From NCBI GenBank assembly GCA_027422505.1, contig JAPQWV010000482.1:1-64000 (forward strand): a stretch of 64,000 bases of DNA, written 5' to 3'. The notes beneath the pieces were generated by a model. It worked only from the letters and a program-made list of their open reading frames with translations, was not told where the DNA came from and ran no database searches. Both the position numbers and the translations under genes were made by a program. Source of the stretch: Craterostigma plantagineum (taxonomy: Eukaryota; Streptophyta; Magnoliopsida; Lamiales; Linderniaceae). Shown here piece by piece: positions 33,466 to 45,964 of this stretch (position 1 is the first letter of the stretch; every line of letters begins with the position of its first letter).

Positions 33466-33915
33466 GCCTATGGAAAAGCATGTCATCTCCCGTAGAAATA
33501 GAGCATAAGGCATGCCATCAAGTCCTTGGATATTGATTTGGGGAACGCCGACAGAAAGCGGCAACTCCAAATCAACGAATTAGACGAGTGGCGTTTATCG
33601 GCCTACGATAACGCCCGCATGTACAAGGAACGCTCCAAAGCCTATCATGATAAAAGGATTAGACAAAGACGAGAGTTTCAGGAAGGGGACCAAGTCCTTC
33701 TTTTTAACTCTCGACTTAGGCTTTTTCCTAGCAAGCTTAGATCACGCTGGTCAGGACCGTTCACTGTTACCCGTGTTTTCCCTTATGGTATTGTTGAGAT
33801 TTCAGGTATGGAGCACGGTACTTTTAAGGTGAACGGCCATAGGTTGAAGCACTATCTCGCAGGCGAGGAAGACGCGACCGAGAGGGAAGTGCTGTACTTG
33901 GACTTCCAGACGTAA
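33466..33915 (+). pseudogene. Athila integrase C-terminus
   Basis: After LVYGKACHLPVEIEHKA (33,475-33,510, interrupted frame) an open block gives LDIDLGNADRKRQLQINELD, ARMYKERSKAYHDKRI, GDQVLLFNSRLRLFPSKLRS and RWSGPFTV, ending VLYLDFQT. This is the DNA-binding tail typical of Athila integrase. Directly after the stop comes the AAAGACGGTAAA...GGGAGGCAACCC signature of Athila 3' regions. Confidence 0.85.
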
Positions 33916-36776
33916 GCGAACGAAACGACGTCCGGCTAAAGACGGTAAAGTAAGCGCTTCTTGGGAGGCAACCCAGGTATTTTCATTTATGTCTTAGGTA
34001 TAGCCTTATTCAAAAAAAAATGGAGTCACGACCAACTGCTTAAGCTGTCACGGCCGTGGCGTACTACGAGGCACCCTCTGCCTCCTGTCACGGCCGGGCT
34101 CTTAAGCTGTCACGGTCGTGACACACCCCACTCGCACACACTGCCTCTTGTCACGGCCAACGGCTTAAGCCGTCACGGCCGTGACGCCTATATATATAAA
34201 AAAACAAATAAATAAATAAATTCGCCCGCTTTTGTCACGGCTCGTGACATTAATGTCACGGCGTGACTAGCGACAGAACACGCCGCTGCCTAGTGCACGG
34301 CCAAGACCTATATAGGTCACGGCCGTGACCTAGGCGATTTCAAGTTATAAAAAACATTTTTTTTCCTTTCTTCCCCATTTCTTCCTCTCTCTTCTCTCCC
34401 TCTCGCCCCTCCCTTCACCCTCACCACCTTCGACCTCCTCCCACCAACGCCGCCGACCGCCGCCGCCGCCCTCCCAACTCCGGCGACACCCAACAACCCA
34501 AATTCCCCCTTCAATTTCGTTAAAAGTCAAAGGTATGAAAATTTTATTGCTCTATTTCGTTCTAAATTTGCAATTCTCGTCGAAATTGTTAATCTTTGGT
34601 GTTGACATGCTTCTATTTGCATGATATAATTACTATGGGTATGCTTAATTCGTTGAAATTAGTTGCAAATTTTCGGATTTTGATGACGAACCCTAATTTT
34701 CGAAATTGGGGATCTTTGAAATTGGGTCCTAATTGTTGGTCCTCTTGCCCCTTTATTGATAGATACATGCTAGGAGCTCTTCAATCATGCTTAATTACGT
34801 GAATTAACGTTGAATTGCGACATTTTACGAAGAACTCTAATTTCGATTTTGGGGCTTTTCGAATTTAAACCCAGATTTCGTGTTCTTCATGCTATTTTAT
34901 GATGATTACATGCTATTGACATGTTGGGTATGCGTAATTTGTTGATTAGGAACATTAATCTTGGATTTGATATGCTTATCCCAACTTGCCCACCGCTGTT
35001 ACGACGCAGAGCTAGAGCGCTACAACCAGGCCCTTCAAGCCATGGACACGGCGCTCAAGTACTCCCAGCAGTCGATGGATTTCCTGCTCCCGAGGCCACC
35101 ATCACCACCGCCGCCGCCACCTCCTTAGGGATTTCTTTTCCTTTTCCTTTATGACATTGCGTTTGCTCGCGTAGTCGCGTGTGTTTTCCTTCATGACATT
35201 GCGCTTATTACTATGTTTCTAGTTAATCTTATGACTACTCTCTTCTCGTGTCTATTGCTCTCTAGCTAGCGCCAGGATACGCATAATGGATTACAACACG
35301 ACCTTCACGCGCATAATAAACAACTACGACACTACCACGTCAGGGGAGTGCCGTTCGTTTAAACTCTTTTTCTTTCCCTTTTATCATTTTTACGTTGAGG
35401 ACAACGTCTGACTTAAGTGTGGGGAGGGGAATGTAGTTTTTGAACTTACGTGAAAATTTTTAAATTTTTATGACGTGTCCGTGAGTCGTTGAGTTCATTG
35501 GAAAGGCATGAATTACTGAATCAGGCATGATTGTTTTCGCTTGTCTCGAGTTGGTCTGCATTCTACGAAATTCTGTGAGCAATTAGGACATGCATGACTG
35601 ATTGAATCTTATCTGCCTGAATAGATATAGCACTATTTTGAGAGATCCGTACACATAACCCTGTTTCGTGTGAGAGTTTGAGCCTGACGAGCTTATGCTT
35701 AATTTTTTTGGTTGTGTGACGTGCCTAGTCTATATCTCTCTAGCACTTGCCTGTCTGATGCGTGTCGAAACTGTTTTGGTGTGTTAGTGTGAAAATGATG
35801 AGGGCAATAGGAATCAAGTCCAGGGCCAAAATTTTCTTAACCATGACGAACCCCATTAGTTAGCCACGTTGAGCCTGAGCCTATTTGTTGCGTACCTCGT
35901 ATGTTATAGAAGACACTGACCCGAATAAACCTCCAGAGAATTTATGAGCCTGAGTTGATTAGAGTAAAGCAGAAGTCACTGTTCGAATGTTTGATTTGAT
36001 ATTCTTCTCTGCTATTCGTGAAATGACTCGTCCCTTACTTGACCGTTTTCTGAAATGACCCGATCACTTGCATAAGCCTGCCCATAACCCTTTGGCAAGA
36101 TATAAGTCTCGGTAACAAGTATCCCTAGGTACACGGCATTCGCTGTGACGATGTATTCTTTGCGACAAAAGCCGAACCTTGATGTTTTAGGGAATAAGGG
36201 CAGTGCACAAAAGTAGAGCGTAACTAAGGTGAAAGGGCAGAAAATGAAAGGGAACTGAGTTGAGAGGGTCGAGCAGAAAAGTCTAGGATTTCGGAACGAG
36301 AACGTTGAGTCTTATGTTGGGACGTGTGACTGTCTGTTTGATCATGCTGTATTCTTTGAAAATTTTCGGTCACGTGTCCTAGCTCTAAGATTAAGTGTTC
36401 ATTACTTATGCTTGCCGCTTCATGATTGTTCGACCCTCTTTTCCCCAAAAAGACCCTCAGATTTATACTTGCCGCTTTGAATAGCCGAGATGCGATTAAC
36501 TTGCAAGTTTATGGTAGGGGTTGGACTAGTGCACGAATTGAGCGACTCATCATACTTGAGTGATTTGAGTGAATCCTTGGAGGTATGAGTCTCGATTAGC
36601 AGTGCGAAGAAAATTCAGGACGACGAGTGCAAGTCATTAGTGTAATGTCCGTGATTGTTTGCTTGATTCCTTTTGTGCTTTCTAGCTTTGATGATAAATT
36701 GCGAACAATCGTGCCGTTATCCTAGTTTGATGCCTTACCTGATTCCTAATTTACTTGAGGACAAGCAAATGCTTAA
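33916..36776 (+). other. Athila 3' non-coding region with GTCACGGCCGTGAC palindromes
   Basis: A 2.9-kb region where some Athila elements carry an env-like ORF. Here I find none. 34,046-34,330 has about nine copies of TGTCACGGCCGTGAC, some imperfect. A CT-rich tract follows (34,355-34,500), then a long AT-rich leader-like stretch. GTTGAGGACAACGTCTGACT (35,394) and CTTGAGGACAAGCAAATGCT (36,756), each followed by TTAAGTGTGGGGAGG-type sequence, suggest a duplicated PPT-like site. Confidence 0.6.
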
Positions 36777-36789
36777 GTGTGGGGAGGTT
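36777..36789 (+). other. Athila polypurine tract
   Basis: AGTGTGGGGAGGTT just before the LTR start TGATAAACAC, matching the usual Athila arrangement. Confidence 0.75.
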
Positions 36790-38190
36790 TGATAAACACA
36801 TTTCAATGCGTTTATCGTAGTATTTATTCGGGGTATAATAGAGCTTTAGCAATTAAATTATGCATTTATTCGATATATTTACACTTGTTTTATTGTTGAA
36901 GGAGCTTAGGATGAGTCTCGGGCGAAAAGGAGCGAAAACGAGACAAAACGGCGCGAAAAGGGCAACACTGCCCTCGGTCACGGCCAGACGCATTACGCGT
37001 CACGGCCGTGACGAGGGACAGCGCGCGATGGAGAGGAATACTGATGATGGTCACGGCCGTGACGTGCAATGCACGTGGCCGTGACCAAGGACAGAGAGCG
37101 AGCCAGACACGGTCACGGCCGTGACGTGCAACGCACTTGGCCGTGACCAAGAGCATAGAGTGCGAGACGCGAACGATGTTGGTCACGGCCATGACGGCCC
37201 ATGTCTCAGGCCGTGACCGACAAGGGAATCAGTATGAAAAGCCCAAATTCGACCCAGAAAAAGACACAACTCACCAGAGATCAAATCCAAACCATCTAGG
37301 GACGAATTTAGGGCGAAAAGAACACGGAATTACATCCCGGAGCGCAAGAGACGGAGCAACGACGCAATCACGTCCAATTGATCAGAGAACGAAGATTTAT
37401 CAAGCAAGCATCGATAATTCGCCAGCATTCAAGATCATGAGTTCTTCTTCACTGTTCTCCACAATCTTCGTTGTTATCTCGTCTATTATGAGTAGCTAAT
37501 TTCCCTTTGTGTTTGGGATTAGATGAACGCTAGGATTAGTCGTACTTAAGACGTATATTATAGTGACTTTGTGCTTTTGACTATTTATCGTTCTATGAAT
37601 ATGTTTCGTCGCTTTAATATGTCCATGTGTTAAAGTGATCGTGTGGAAAAATGTTTAGGGCGACAGCTAAACAACGTTTAGGCCGTTCATAGAAGATAGG
37701 ATTCGGGTATAGGGCGAAAGCAAATACTCGATCCTCGTCGTTAGTAATTATTGAATCTAGATCCCCGCGAGCATTTAGGGCGATAGCAAATTCGCGAGCG
37801 GGTAGGAAATTACTGCGATTTAGTCAAGATCACGTAGGAACGATTTTATTGTCTTAGTCGATAACACCTAGTGGGATTCGAATCCCGAGCACATCTTTAT
37901 TATCTGAAGCTTCGTATCAGTTTTAAGCGTATTATTTGAATCTCTAGTTGATTTAGGAGCAATCTGTTAGGTTAAGTCGTCAAACAACTTGCGTATTTTA
38001 TTAAGGTTAAATATCGAGTCGATAGGTCATTACTAGCACTTGATTTATTCCTCGTGTTCGATACTCGTTTACTCACTTTACTACACTACAAACGATAGGT
38101 CCCTGCCTATCGCACGTCGGTGACAGTAATTTAGTATTCGTTTTAATTATTACTTGTCGCACTTTTCATTCACACACCACGTGTCGATCA
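36790..38190 (+). repeat. Athila 3' LTR (1,401 bp)
   Basis: Begins TGATAAACAC, ends GTGTCGATCA. Its first 430 bp contain about eight copies or half-copies of the GGTCACGGCCGTGAC palindrome (36,970-37,215). Confidence 0.9.
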
Positions 38191-39330
38191 CATAGCTCGG
38201 TAGTTAAGGAGTTAGAGGACAGGCTAGACAACAACCATAAATGTCTACTTAGAAATCTAGACGAGAAAAGTCTTCTTAAATGTAGACTAGAAGGTGTAAG
38301 GTCCTTAGTCTCGAAGCTCAAATAGAAAAATCTAATTCTAAGATAAGTGAGTTAACTAAGAGTATAGACACCTGTCAAGCCGAGAAGAGCACTGCTCAAA
38401 ATAACTATGCTTTCTTAAGAGAAGAACGTGGGAAGCTCTATTCTAAGATTAATCAATTAGAAAATCTTCTTGCGATTTCTAAGACCAAGGAAGCACAATC
38501 TCGTCATTCTGAAAATTCTTCTTCCGTCGATATACCTCTTAGTCTTAAGAAAATAGAGGATTTAAATTCTACATTAGAAACGGAAAGAAAGAATTTTTTG
38601 AAGCGGAAAAGAATGCGCTTTATTGGAAATATCTAATCTCAAAGCTTCCTCACAAGGGAAATTAAAAAGTGTTAAGAAAGAAAAAGAGCCTTTGAGTGCC
38701 AATAGATCAAATACTCCAATTTCTAAAGCCGTTACATCTACATGTTCGTTAAAGCCTATCAATTTTAGAAGTACAAACTTTGAAAGTGGCTCTTCCTCCA
38801 TCAAGAAAATTTTTCACGAAAATAATTCAAGCTCTAGCGCACAAACTTCATTGTGTGTTTCAAATGATTCTACTAACTTTTCACTTAAAAAGCCTAGACT
38901 TGAAAATAATTTTCGAAATTCTTATTCTCATGTGAAAAATGTGCATTCTCCACGTAGGAATTACGACATTTCTACTTTACGTGCTTATCACTCTATTTGC
39001 TCCTATTCTTACATGAAGTATCCAGTCAATATTCGTTCCAAAAAGCATTTATTACGACTAGGTACTGAGAAGACCTTTACAAATACACATTCTAGGAGCA
39101 CATATTCACATGCTAGAATTACTTATCCGTGTAAAATCAAGCAAAAATGGATTCCTAAGTCGGATATCAAGTCACAAAGTCCTAATCAAATATGGACTCC
39201 TAAGACTACATCTTCGACCAACTTAGGCTCATAATCTAATTTTACACGATTTACGACTAACTCGTTTTTTGCTAATAAGGGAGGACCCATACGACAATGG
39301 GTACCAAAGTCCCGATAGTTTTGCAGATTT
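38191..39330 (+). pseudogene. Gag-like ORF of the outer element, 3' part
   Basis: After the Athila insertion the coiled coil resumes: VVKELEDRLDNNHKCLLRNL, then a frameshift near 38,315, LEAQIEKSNSKISELTKSI, and from 38,623 MEISNLKASSQGKLKSVKK. Near 38,993 HSICSYSYMKYPVNIRSKKH has the length and spacing of a CCHC knuckle, with three ligands changed (C-to-S, H-to-P, C-to-S, my reading). KQKWIPKS, NQIWTPKT and RQWVPKS (39,300) resemble the end of plant copia gag just before the protease. The protease and all of pol are missing. Confidence 0.55.
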
Positions 39331-39844
39331 CCATCATGTATGGAATTCGACGTAGTGGCTCCACGTACATGATAAAGGGATGAAGCGTGAGGTACTACAA
39401 CTAAGCTTCAACGAGGTATATTTCAAACTTACATATGCATATGAGTTTCATAAATATATATATATATATATAATATATATACATATTTTCTTTCAAAACT
39501 TTTCAAATGATACATTTTCGATGTGCATTTCATCGCTTTAAATGGTTTTAAAATTTTCAAATGCATATTACGAACGGAAACGATAAATATCATTTTTTCG
39601 ATTAATACTTTCAAATGAGCTTTAATTGAGGGGAGCTACTCGTTATTTTAATGAGGAGCAACCTTTATATTTTTAAGGAAGCACAAATTTTTAATTCTTG
39701 AGGGGGAGAAAACTTACAATGAGCGATTTAAGGGAACGAGATTCTTAATATTCGTCAAGCTGACAACGCAAATTTCTGGGGGGAGGAAATTTATTTTCGA
39801 AGCATATTTTTGGGAGATATAAATATAATACTACTATACTAATA

Positions 39845-39928
<84 letters not shown>

Positions 39929-41711
39929 GGGAGATATACATAAAAAAAAAGGAGATATATAAAAAAAGGGAGATAAAAAAAAGAAAAAATTCTTGCCTCG
40001 GATTATTTATATGCTTTCATATTGTTTATTTCTCTAGATTGTGTAGTTACAAAGTTCAATTTTGTGAGACCAATCTTTGATTTGTACTATATGTTGATTA
40101 TGATTCAAAAAATAAACAACAAAACAAAAACAAAAAAAAAGGAAACAAAAAGAAAAAACAAAACAAAAAGGGGGGGGGGGGGGGAATAAGAAAAAAAATA
40201 AAGAAAAATAAAAATTTAAAAAATAATGGAACAAAAAAAAAAAGAAGAAGAAGAAAGTATATTTTCTTTTTCGATATGCTTCCTGGATTTATTCTCCCAC
40301 ATCCAAAGATGGACGTACCACGAAGAATCTCGAGCTTTCAAACGGACACAATTTTCCAAAGACGATGGTGACGATCTAAGTGAAGATCAAATGCTCCGTA
40401 TTTTCATCGACCGGCTCCGGCTTGCTAATTCAGCTAGAGCAACACTTCTCACGTACCCCGGAAGCACGGATTCATGTTCCTATGGTTCAGTCTAATCCGA
40501 CTTGATCCTAACCCCGGGACGCGTTGGAGCAGTTGAGACCAAGCAAGATTATTTCGATGATGCCTAGGAAGTCTTTGAAGATACATCCCTCCCTTATCTC
40601 ACATATTTTTCGGACCAACCCCCATAGGTACAGGTGCTAATTTTAATTAGCTCCCGGGTAGAAGTCGTCGCATTAGGTCCAACGGCGCATGCACAACCGA
40701 GCCTTACCCACTCGTCTATCTCTCAAAAGATAGGTGTTTCATAAATCACGGGGAGCCACGTATGCTATCACCGTTTCACTCGGAAACTGGAGATATTGAA
40801 CTAAGTGGTATTCCACCCCGTACCACACTTTTATTGATCACTCGCGTCTAGTGTGTCGTCACTATCCAAAATTTTCAAATTTTTAGGACACAATTGCCTT
40901 TGTGGCTCCGCCCGGTTATTACCCTCACCGGCCTTTTGGTATTGTCCTTACCTACCTTGAAATTAACATGCCAACATCGTTCACACGATTCGCCATGAGG
41001 GGGGGAAAGGTTATGCATACACAATCGGTCGGTCCACCCACCAAAATTCCGTCGCGCTTACCACTCTGAAACCACATTCAAAGGAAGCTCGGTACAACTT
41101 TAAAATCAATCAAAGAAAGAGACGGCCTACCTTCTTCTGGAACTAGAGACGCTTCTTCGAGGCCGAACCAGACAACTTCCATTCGGAGAAGACGAATCTG
41201 GTGAAACGGAGAAGATGGCTAAAACCCCGAGCCCCCTCCTCGACTCTCTCATGCCCCTGCTTCCGGAAAAAGAAGCAAGGACCGAGGACCGAACGACACG
41301 AGACTCAAGCATCATCAAGGACTGAAGTTGCCAACCGTGTCCACTGCATCAAGGACCTAAGTTGCCAACTGTATCCACTGCATCAATGATCGAAGTTGCC
41401 AACCGTTTTCACCTCTCCAAACCTCACATGGATTCCCCGATCTCAACACGAGGTTGACGCAAATAGTGGGAGTTTTCAGTTTCGTGTGCTTTCAAAGGGA
41501 GAAATGGAACGCGGACTTCCGAATATCCGGAAAGAACTTCGTACATCTTACGGCATCTGGTAGAAGAACTTCAAAAGAAGATTCGAAGAAAAAGCCGATG
41601 CCTAGAAGACCAAGTGAGCTTGAAGACATTATAAAGAGGAGATTTCGAGGACTCGAGGACTTTTTCCACTTGCAAGACGAAGACAACCCGCGCTATATTG
41701 GAAATTGAATA
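39331..41711 (+). other. Non-coding 3' body of the outer element, with simple repeats
   Basis: Where pol should be there is no RT or integrase. It holds (AC)n at 39,847-39,890 passing into (AT)n to 39,925, poly-A rich DNA and a G run near 40,170. From about 40,230 to 41,700 sequence complexity returns; two open stretches (41,201-41,389 and 41,454-41,708, the latter R/K/E-rich) are not recognised. The polypurine tract ends the region. Confidence 0.5.
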
Positions 41712-41724
41712 CAAAGGGGGAGAT

Positions 41725-42083
41725 TGTTGGAACCATTTAATTGTATTCAATTAATATAGTTGTCTTAGTCTTGCTATGCAAATTAGTAGTCTTGGGCTAA
41801 ATTGTGATTAGTCATTTTGTAGTACAAGTGTAAATATACCACGAGGTGGTATATATAAGTGAACTCCTTGGGAAGTAAGGAGTGTGTTGTAGCAAGGAAT
41901 CAGAATCGAAATACAAGAATCAGAATTTTTAGAGAGAAATTAGCACCAAACCCTTGCTTGAGCTCCAAGTCATTTCTCTCCAAAGCTTAATTGGTAAATC
42001 TCGATCTTTAGCTTTATAATTCGTTAAATTTACAATATGTTCTTCGTAGATTCGATCTAGGTTGGATATTAGGGGTCCTAACA
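41725..42083 (+). repeat. 3' LTR of the outer element
   Basis: Same ends as the 5' LTR, preceded by AAAGGGGGAGA and followed by the CATAT duplication. Confidence 0.9.
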
Positions 42084-42299
42084 CATATGTTACTATATTT
42101 GTGAAAGAAGAGGTAACCACAAGAGTTTAAGTGGTATCATTCGGTATAGTTTGAGTTTGAGGGTTCTGGCGGGATGTGGTGTCCCGCCATCTTCTACTCG
42201 TTCTAGTGCTAGTTTACGTGACTATTCTACAATAAGGGAAATGATATATCCGAAAATGCGTACAAAAGTTTTCCTTATATATAAAAGAATTCATAATGT

Positions 42300-43550
42300 A
42301 CATTACAAATAATCTGGGGTCATAAATAAATGGGGAGGGGGGGGGTGCGCATGCCTATCAAAATCAGTCTATGGGTCCGCCACGCAGGTCGCATCCATAT
42401 ACACAATTCCACCTCAAAAGTCCCCCGGAAGCTTCAAAAGTAGGCCTCGCCATCAAAAGGATCACGTATCGTGATCACATGAACCTACAATACATAAAAA
42501 CGTGGGATGAGCTATATAGTTCAGTAAGCGGAAATTATGCATGCCATGCATGTGCTGTAAAACGCAAAGTCATCCGCCCAATGCTTTCTAATCCCCACGT
42601 CATTCTTGTACTCTCATGTCATTCAGGGCCCTCGGCTAATCTTGCTATGCACCATCATGGAGCTCAAATCCAATACGGATATAAGTGACAATACCCACAA
42701 TGAGAGGCTAACCCTAGTACGCAATTTGCGTTTATCCCTAAGGCGCCTTCCAATCCCAACGTGGTCTTATCTGTCATGCGAGCGCTTCACGCTGGTAGCC
42801 CACTCCGAGGTCGCCAACACCAGAGATACCCTCGGTGTCGCTTCTTCCCTCAGGTCGCTCCCTCCAGGTCGCACTTCCCGCAAATAGGGCATTTGCAAAA
42901 ATAACATGTACATAAAATCGACGATATAGAGAGTCGCCATGGTGACATAGATGAAGCCATGACTCAACTGTGAGTCGACATCAAATGCCATATCGGCAAA
43001 TATTTATCGCTCAGGAGTGATCTTGTACCATGCACGCTCTCATTTCATATCTCCCCCGCATATCGCGCGTGCATATGATCGTGCTTACGTGAATTGTATG
43101 AACATGCATGTCATGTCATCATATATAGTAAACAATTACGTCACGTAAGAATTCACGTAATGTCATATAAGCATATAGTCACATAATATATGCACATAAA
43201 AAATTATGTGTTGTAGTTGAAATTTCCACTTACCTGTTGTCCGCGGATATTTTTAGCAATCCTGTAAATTCCTTAATTCCCGACCTTAAACACAAAATTA
43301 TAATATCGATATATTATCTAAATTATTTAACTATCTAAGTTCCCGAATTTCCTAAGTACTGAAATATTAGATATAGAACTGTATTAGTCAAGTAGTTATT
43401 TTAAAAGAATTCGCCAAGTTAAGTCTTCTCAATTCCACTCTTCACATGTACACTTCACGAAGTCCAACCCCTACCTTGCTATCCCTTAGACGTTTATTTA
43501 AACTCATGAACTTCCTAATTCGTGAAATCTAGCTTGCGAAATACATCATA
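42300..43550 (-). mobile_element. Fragment of a Tekay/Del-like gypsy LTR
   Basis: On the minus strand it shares with 45,965-49,020 the segments CGACCTGAGGG...GCGA, GGGCTACCARCGTGA, CAGGTAAGTGRAA...CAACTACAACACA and AAGGTCGG, in the same order. It is diverged and truncated at both ends; the left limit is approximate. No coding sequence. Confidence 0.5.
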
Positions 43551-43555
43551 TACAT

Positions 43556-44560
43556 TGTTAGAAATCGTGAATTGGAAGAATTCAGATTAAACAGTTTTGG
43601 TGATTGGATTAAAACTCAACTAAGTATACTGGTTAGACATAGGTGAAATCAGATATCAAGAAGCAGCTCAACAGGTGCAACTAGTAACCGGATAAACACT
43701 GCAACCGAAAGTTTGGTGAAGGCTGGAATGCAGATACCGATTGTGCCACGTGGTCAAAGATTCAAAATTACTTAAGGCGCGACAAGTTGAAGACCTCTGA
43801 CACGCATTTAATGCAAGGCTGGAACGAAGAGCCAAGTTGAAGTCAAGATGAGCTCAAAGAGGAATAAGACAAATGACACAACCTGAACGGCAACCAAGAC
43901 CGCACAGTACCCATTTCGGGTAAAGAGCATTTAATGCACTGTGCGGTACAAGGAGCAATCTCACAACGGCTCCCAACATCAAGCCCAACTATAAAAAGGA
44001 GAGAGGCATGATGAAGGACACTACTTCACCAACGTTAAGCGAAAAAGAAGCGTCAAAGTTCTAGCTCTCAAGCGATTAAGCAAGAAGCATTTAGGTTCCT
44101 CACTGTACGTAGACCGGTTTTGGTTAGTAAGTGATTGTTCTCAAGGGACTATAACAAGCTCTTGAAAGTAGATGGACTGTAAAAAGTTGTCTAGGACGTG
44201 TCTGGGAGTTTAGTTAGTTGAGTATAGCCGTGTGGGTTGTACTGTGTTAGTCTAGCTAAGAAGGTTGAGCAACAGGGGTTGTAAAACAAAGTCTTCTAGT
44301 GATACCTTTCTTGCGGGAAGAAGGGAAAACGTAGGAGATTTTTGACTCCGAACTTCTAGAAATAAACTGGTGTTCCTTTGCAATCACACACTCACAAATC
44401 ACATCTTCCATCCGGTCTTGGTTCAAAACTGACCAGTCTGCTTCTGCACAAATCACACACAAAATAAATATTAAGCACCGGTATTTACCTTAACCGGTTG
44501 AGTACCGAAAAAGAGACAAGTGTTTATTCACCCCCTCTAAACAGACAACCGATCCTAAGA
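43556..44560 (+). repeat. 5' LTR of the SIRE-like copia element
   Basis: Starts TGTTAGAAATCG, about 1,005 bp, with a TATA box CTATAAAAAGGAG at 43,989. It ends ATCCTAAGA just before the PBS; the final CA expected of a copia LTR has changed. The 3' LTR is absent. Confidence 0.7.
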
Positions 44561-44602
44561 AGTGGTATCAGAGCGGGTTACTTTATATTTTATTTACTAA
44601 CC

Positions 44603-45960
44603 ATGACTTCATCAAATAAGCTTCCTATGTTTAGCAGGGAAAATTTCCTTGAATGGAAGATAAGGATAATGACTCATCTCTGTGCATAAGATGATGAGAT
44701 GATAGATGTGATGAACACAGGACCGTTCGTGTTCAATAAAGTAAATGTACGACATGCTGCACATCCTAATGAACGGCAAGAAGTTCCAAAGGGAGACACG
44801 AGCTGACAACCATAGAAAGACGAAAGGCAAATCTCGACAAAGTCGCTAAAGACACCCTGTTCAAAACACTGGACATGAGAATATTTAGGCAGGTCATGGC
44901 ATGTAATACCGCAACAGAAGTATGGACCAAACTATGTCAAATTTGCGAAGGAAATGACCAAACAAGGGAAAATAAACTCGTTGTCGCTATTCAGAAATAC
45001 GACACCATCAGAATGAAGCCAGGAGAAACCATGGCTGACTCTGAGGAGCGTTTTTGCTCCATTATCAACGATCTCTCAGCACTATGGAGACAAATGGAAT
45101 AGGGACATGGCGATTAAAGCCATGATACCACTCCCACGAGAATGGGATGTAAAAACAATGGATATGCGAGAATCCGAGGACTGAGCGAACTAATGCTGCA
45201 TGATCTTTTTGCAGATTTAAAAGCCTACGAGTTCGAGCTCCAGACATGACTGAAGAAGGTGATACCGGTTCAACCAGTGAAGGCACTAGCAGCAGAATCC
45301 TCCAAAACTGCCGATGAAAAGAGAGAAGAAGCTATGGCTCTTTTCATTAGAAAATTCGGAAAGTTCATGAAAAGAACTTCGAACAGAGCACCACGAGGTA
45401 AGCAGGGTGGAAAAGATGAAGTTCTAACACATGCTTTAACCGTGGCAGGACCGAACATTACATTGCTGATTGTACCAAAAAGAAGGAAAGATCAAAGGAG
45501 GCAAACAGATTTAAAAGCAACAGAAAATCACGCGCCCTTGTAGCTGAAAAGAATACCCGCAAATGGGATGACACGAACTCAGAAGAATTCGGCCCTGAAG
45601 AAGAATTGAGCGATGTGAAAGTGAGAAAGAACTAGCCTGTCTAATGGCAGATCAACCAAACCAAGAAGGAGAATTCAGCTACGAGGAGGTATTAGATGCC
45701 CTCTAGAACATGGCTGATGAATACTGGAAGATACCGGATTCCTGGTTGAGATAATTGCTCAACTAAAGGAAGAAACCAATAGGTTAAGAGAAGCTGTCGA
45801 GCTGAAAAACTCGGAAAATCAGAAGCTGTCAACGATAGTTCAGACCTGGACAAGATCGTCTAAAATGCTTCACTACCTTCAAGGAACAATGAAGGACACT
45901 AATGACAGGGCAGGTCTTGGCTACACAGAACAAGCAAATACTGAAGAGGAGTCGACATCT
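44603..45960 (+). pseudogene. Copia gag, broken
   Basis: Begins MTSSNKLPMFSRENFLEWKI (UBN2-type gag). A stop after HLCA and a frameshift follow, then MRIFRQVMACNTATEVWTKL, CQICEGNDQTRENKLVVAIQ, a further shift, and LFIRKFGKFMKRTSNR. The zinc knuckle reads C-FNR-GRTEHYIADC with one Cys changed to Arg and lies in another frame. At least four interruptions. The end is cut by the solo LTR insertion. Confidence 0.8.
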
Positions 45961-45964
45961 TACC

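Larger units (their letters stand above)
27157..38190 (+). mobile_element. Athila-lineage Ty3/gypsy element, full length except for its 5' LTR start
   Basis: PBS GGCGCCGTTGCCGGGGA (28,190-28,206, tRNA-Asp type as in Athila), gag-pro-RT-RNase H-integrase order, the GCGCTTCTTGGGAGGCAACC signature after pol, a long 3' non-coding region, PPT GTGGGGAGG and a 3' LTR. The LTR segments present in both copies differ at about 26 of 1,020 positions (2.5%, my count), lower than the outer element's LTRs, as nesting requires. Several stop codons and frameshifts make it inactive. No env-like ORF is left. The left TSD is lost with the LTR start; CATAG follows the 3' LTR. Confidence 0.9.
24545..42083 (+). mobile_element. 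Outer copia-related element without pol, split by an Athila insertion
   Basis: LTRs of 357 bp (24,545-24,901) and 359 bp (41,725-42,083), TGTTGGAAC...CTAACA, differ at roughly a dozen places (3-4%). PBS TGGTATCAGAGC (24,904-24,915) and polypurine tract AAAGGGGGAGA (41,713-41,723) are intact, and a perfect CATAT duplication flanks the whole. Without the nested Athila element it is about 6.5 kb. It has a 2-kb leader and gag-like remains but no RT, integrase or RNase H, so it depended on others. The 3' part holds simple repeats. Confidence 0.9.

Noticed and set aside
33961..35154. Small open frames in the Athila 3' region as an env-like gene
   Set aside because: No signal peptide, transmembrane or coiled-coil pattern; frames short and built on the palindromic repeat.
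41201..41708. Possible env-like ORF at the 3' end of the outer copia element
   Set aside because: Two short basic frames without membrane segment or known motif; position alone is not enough.
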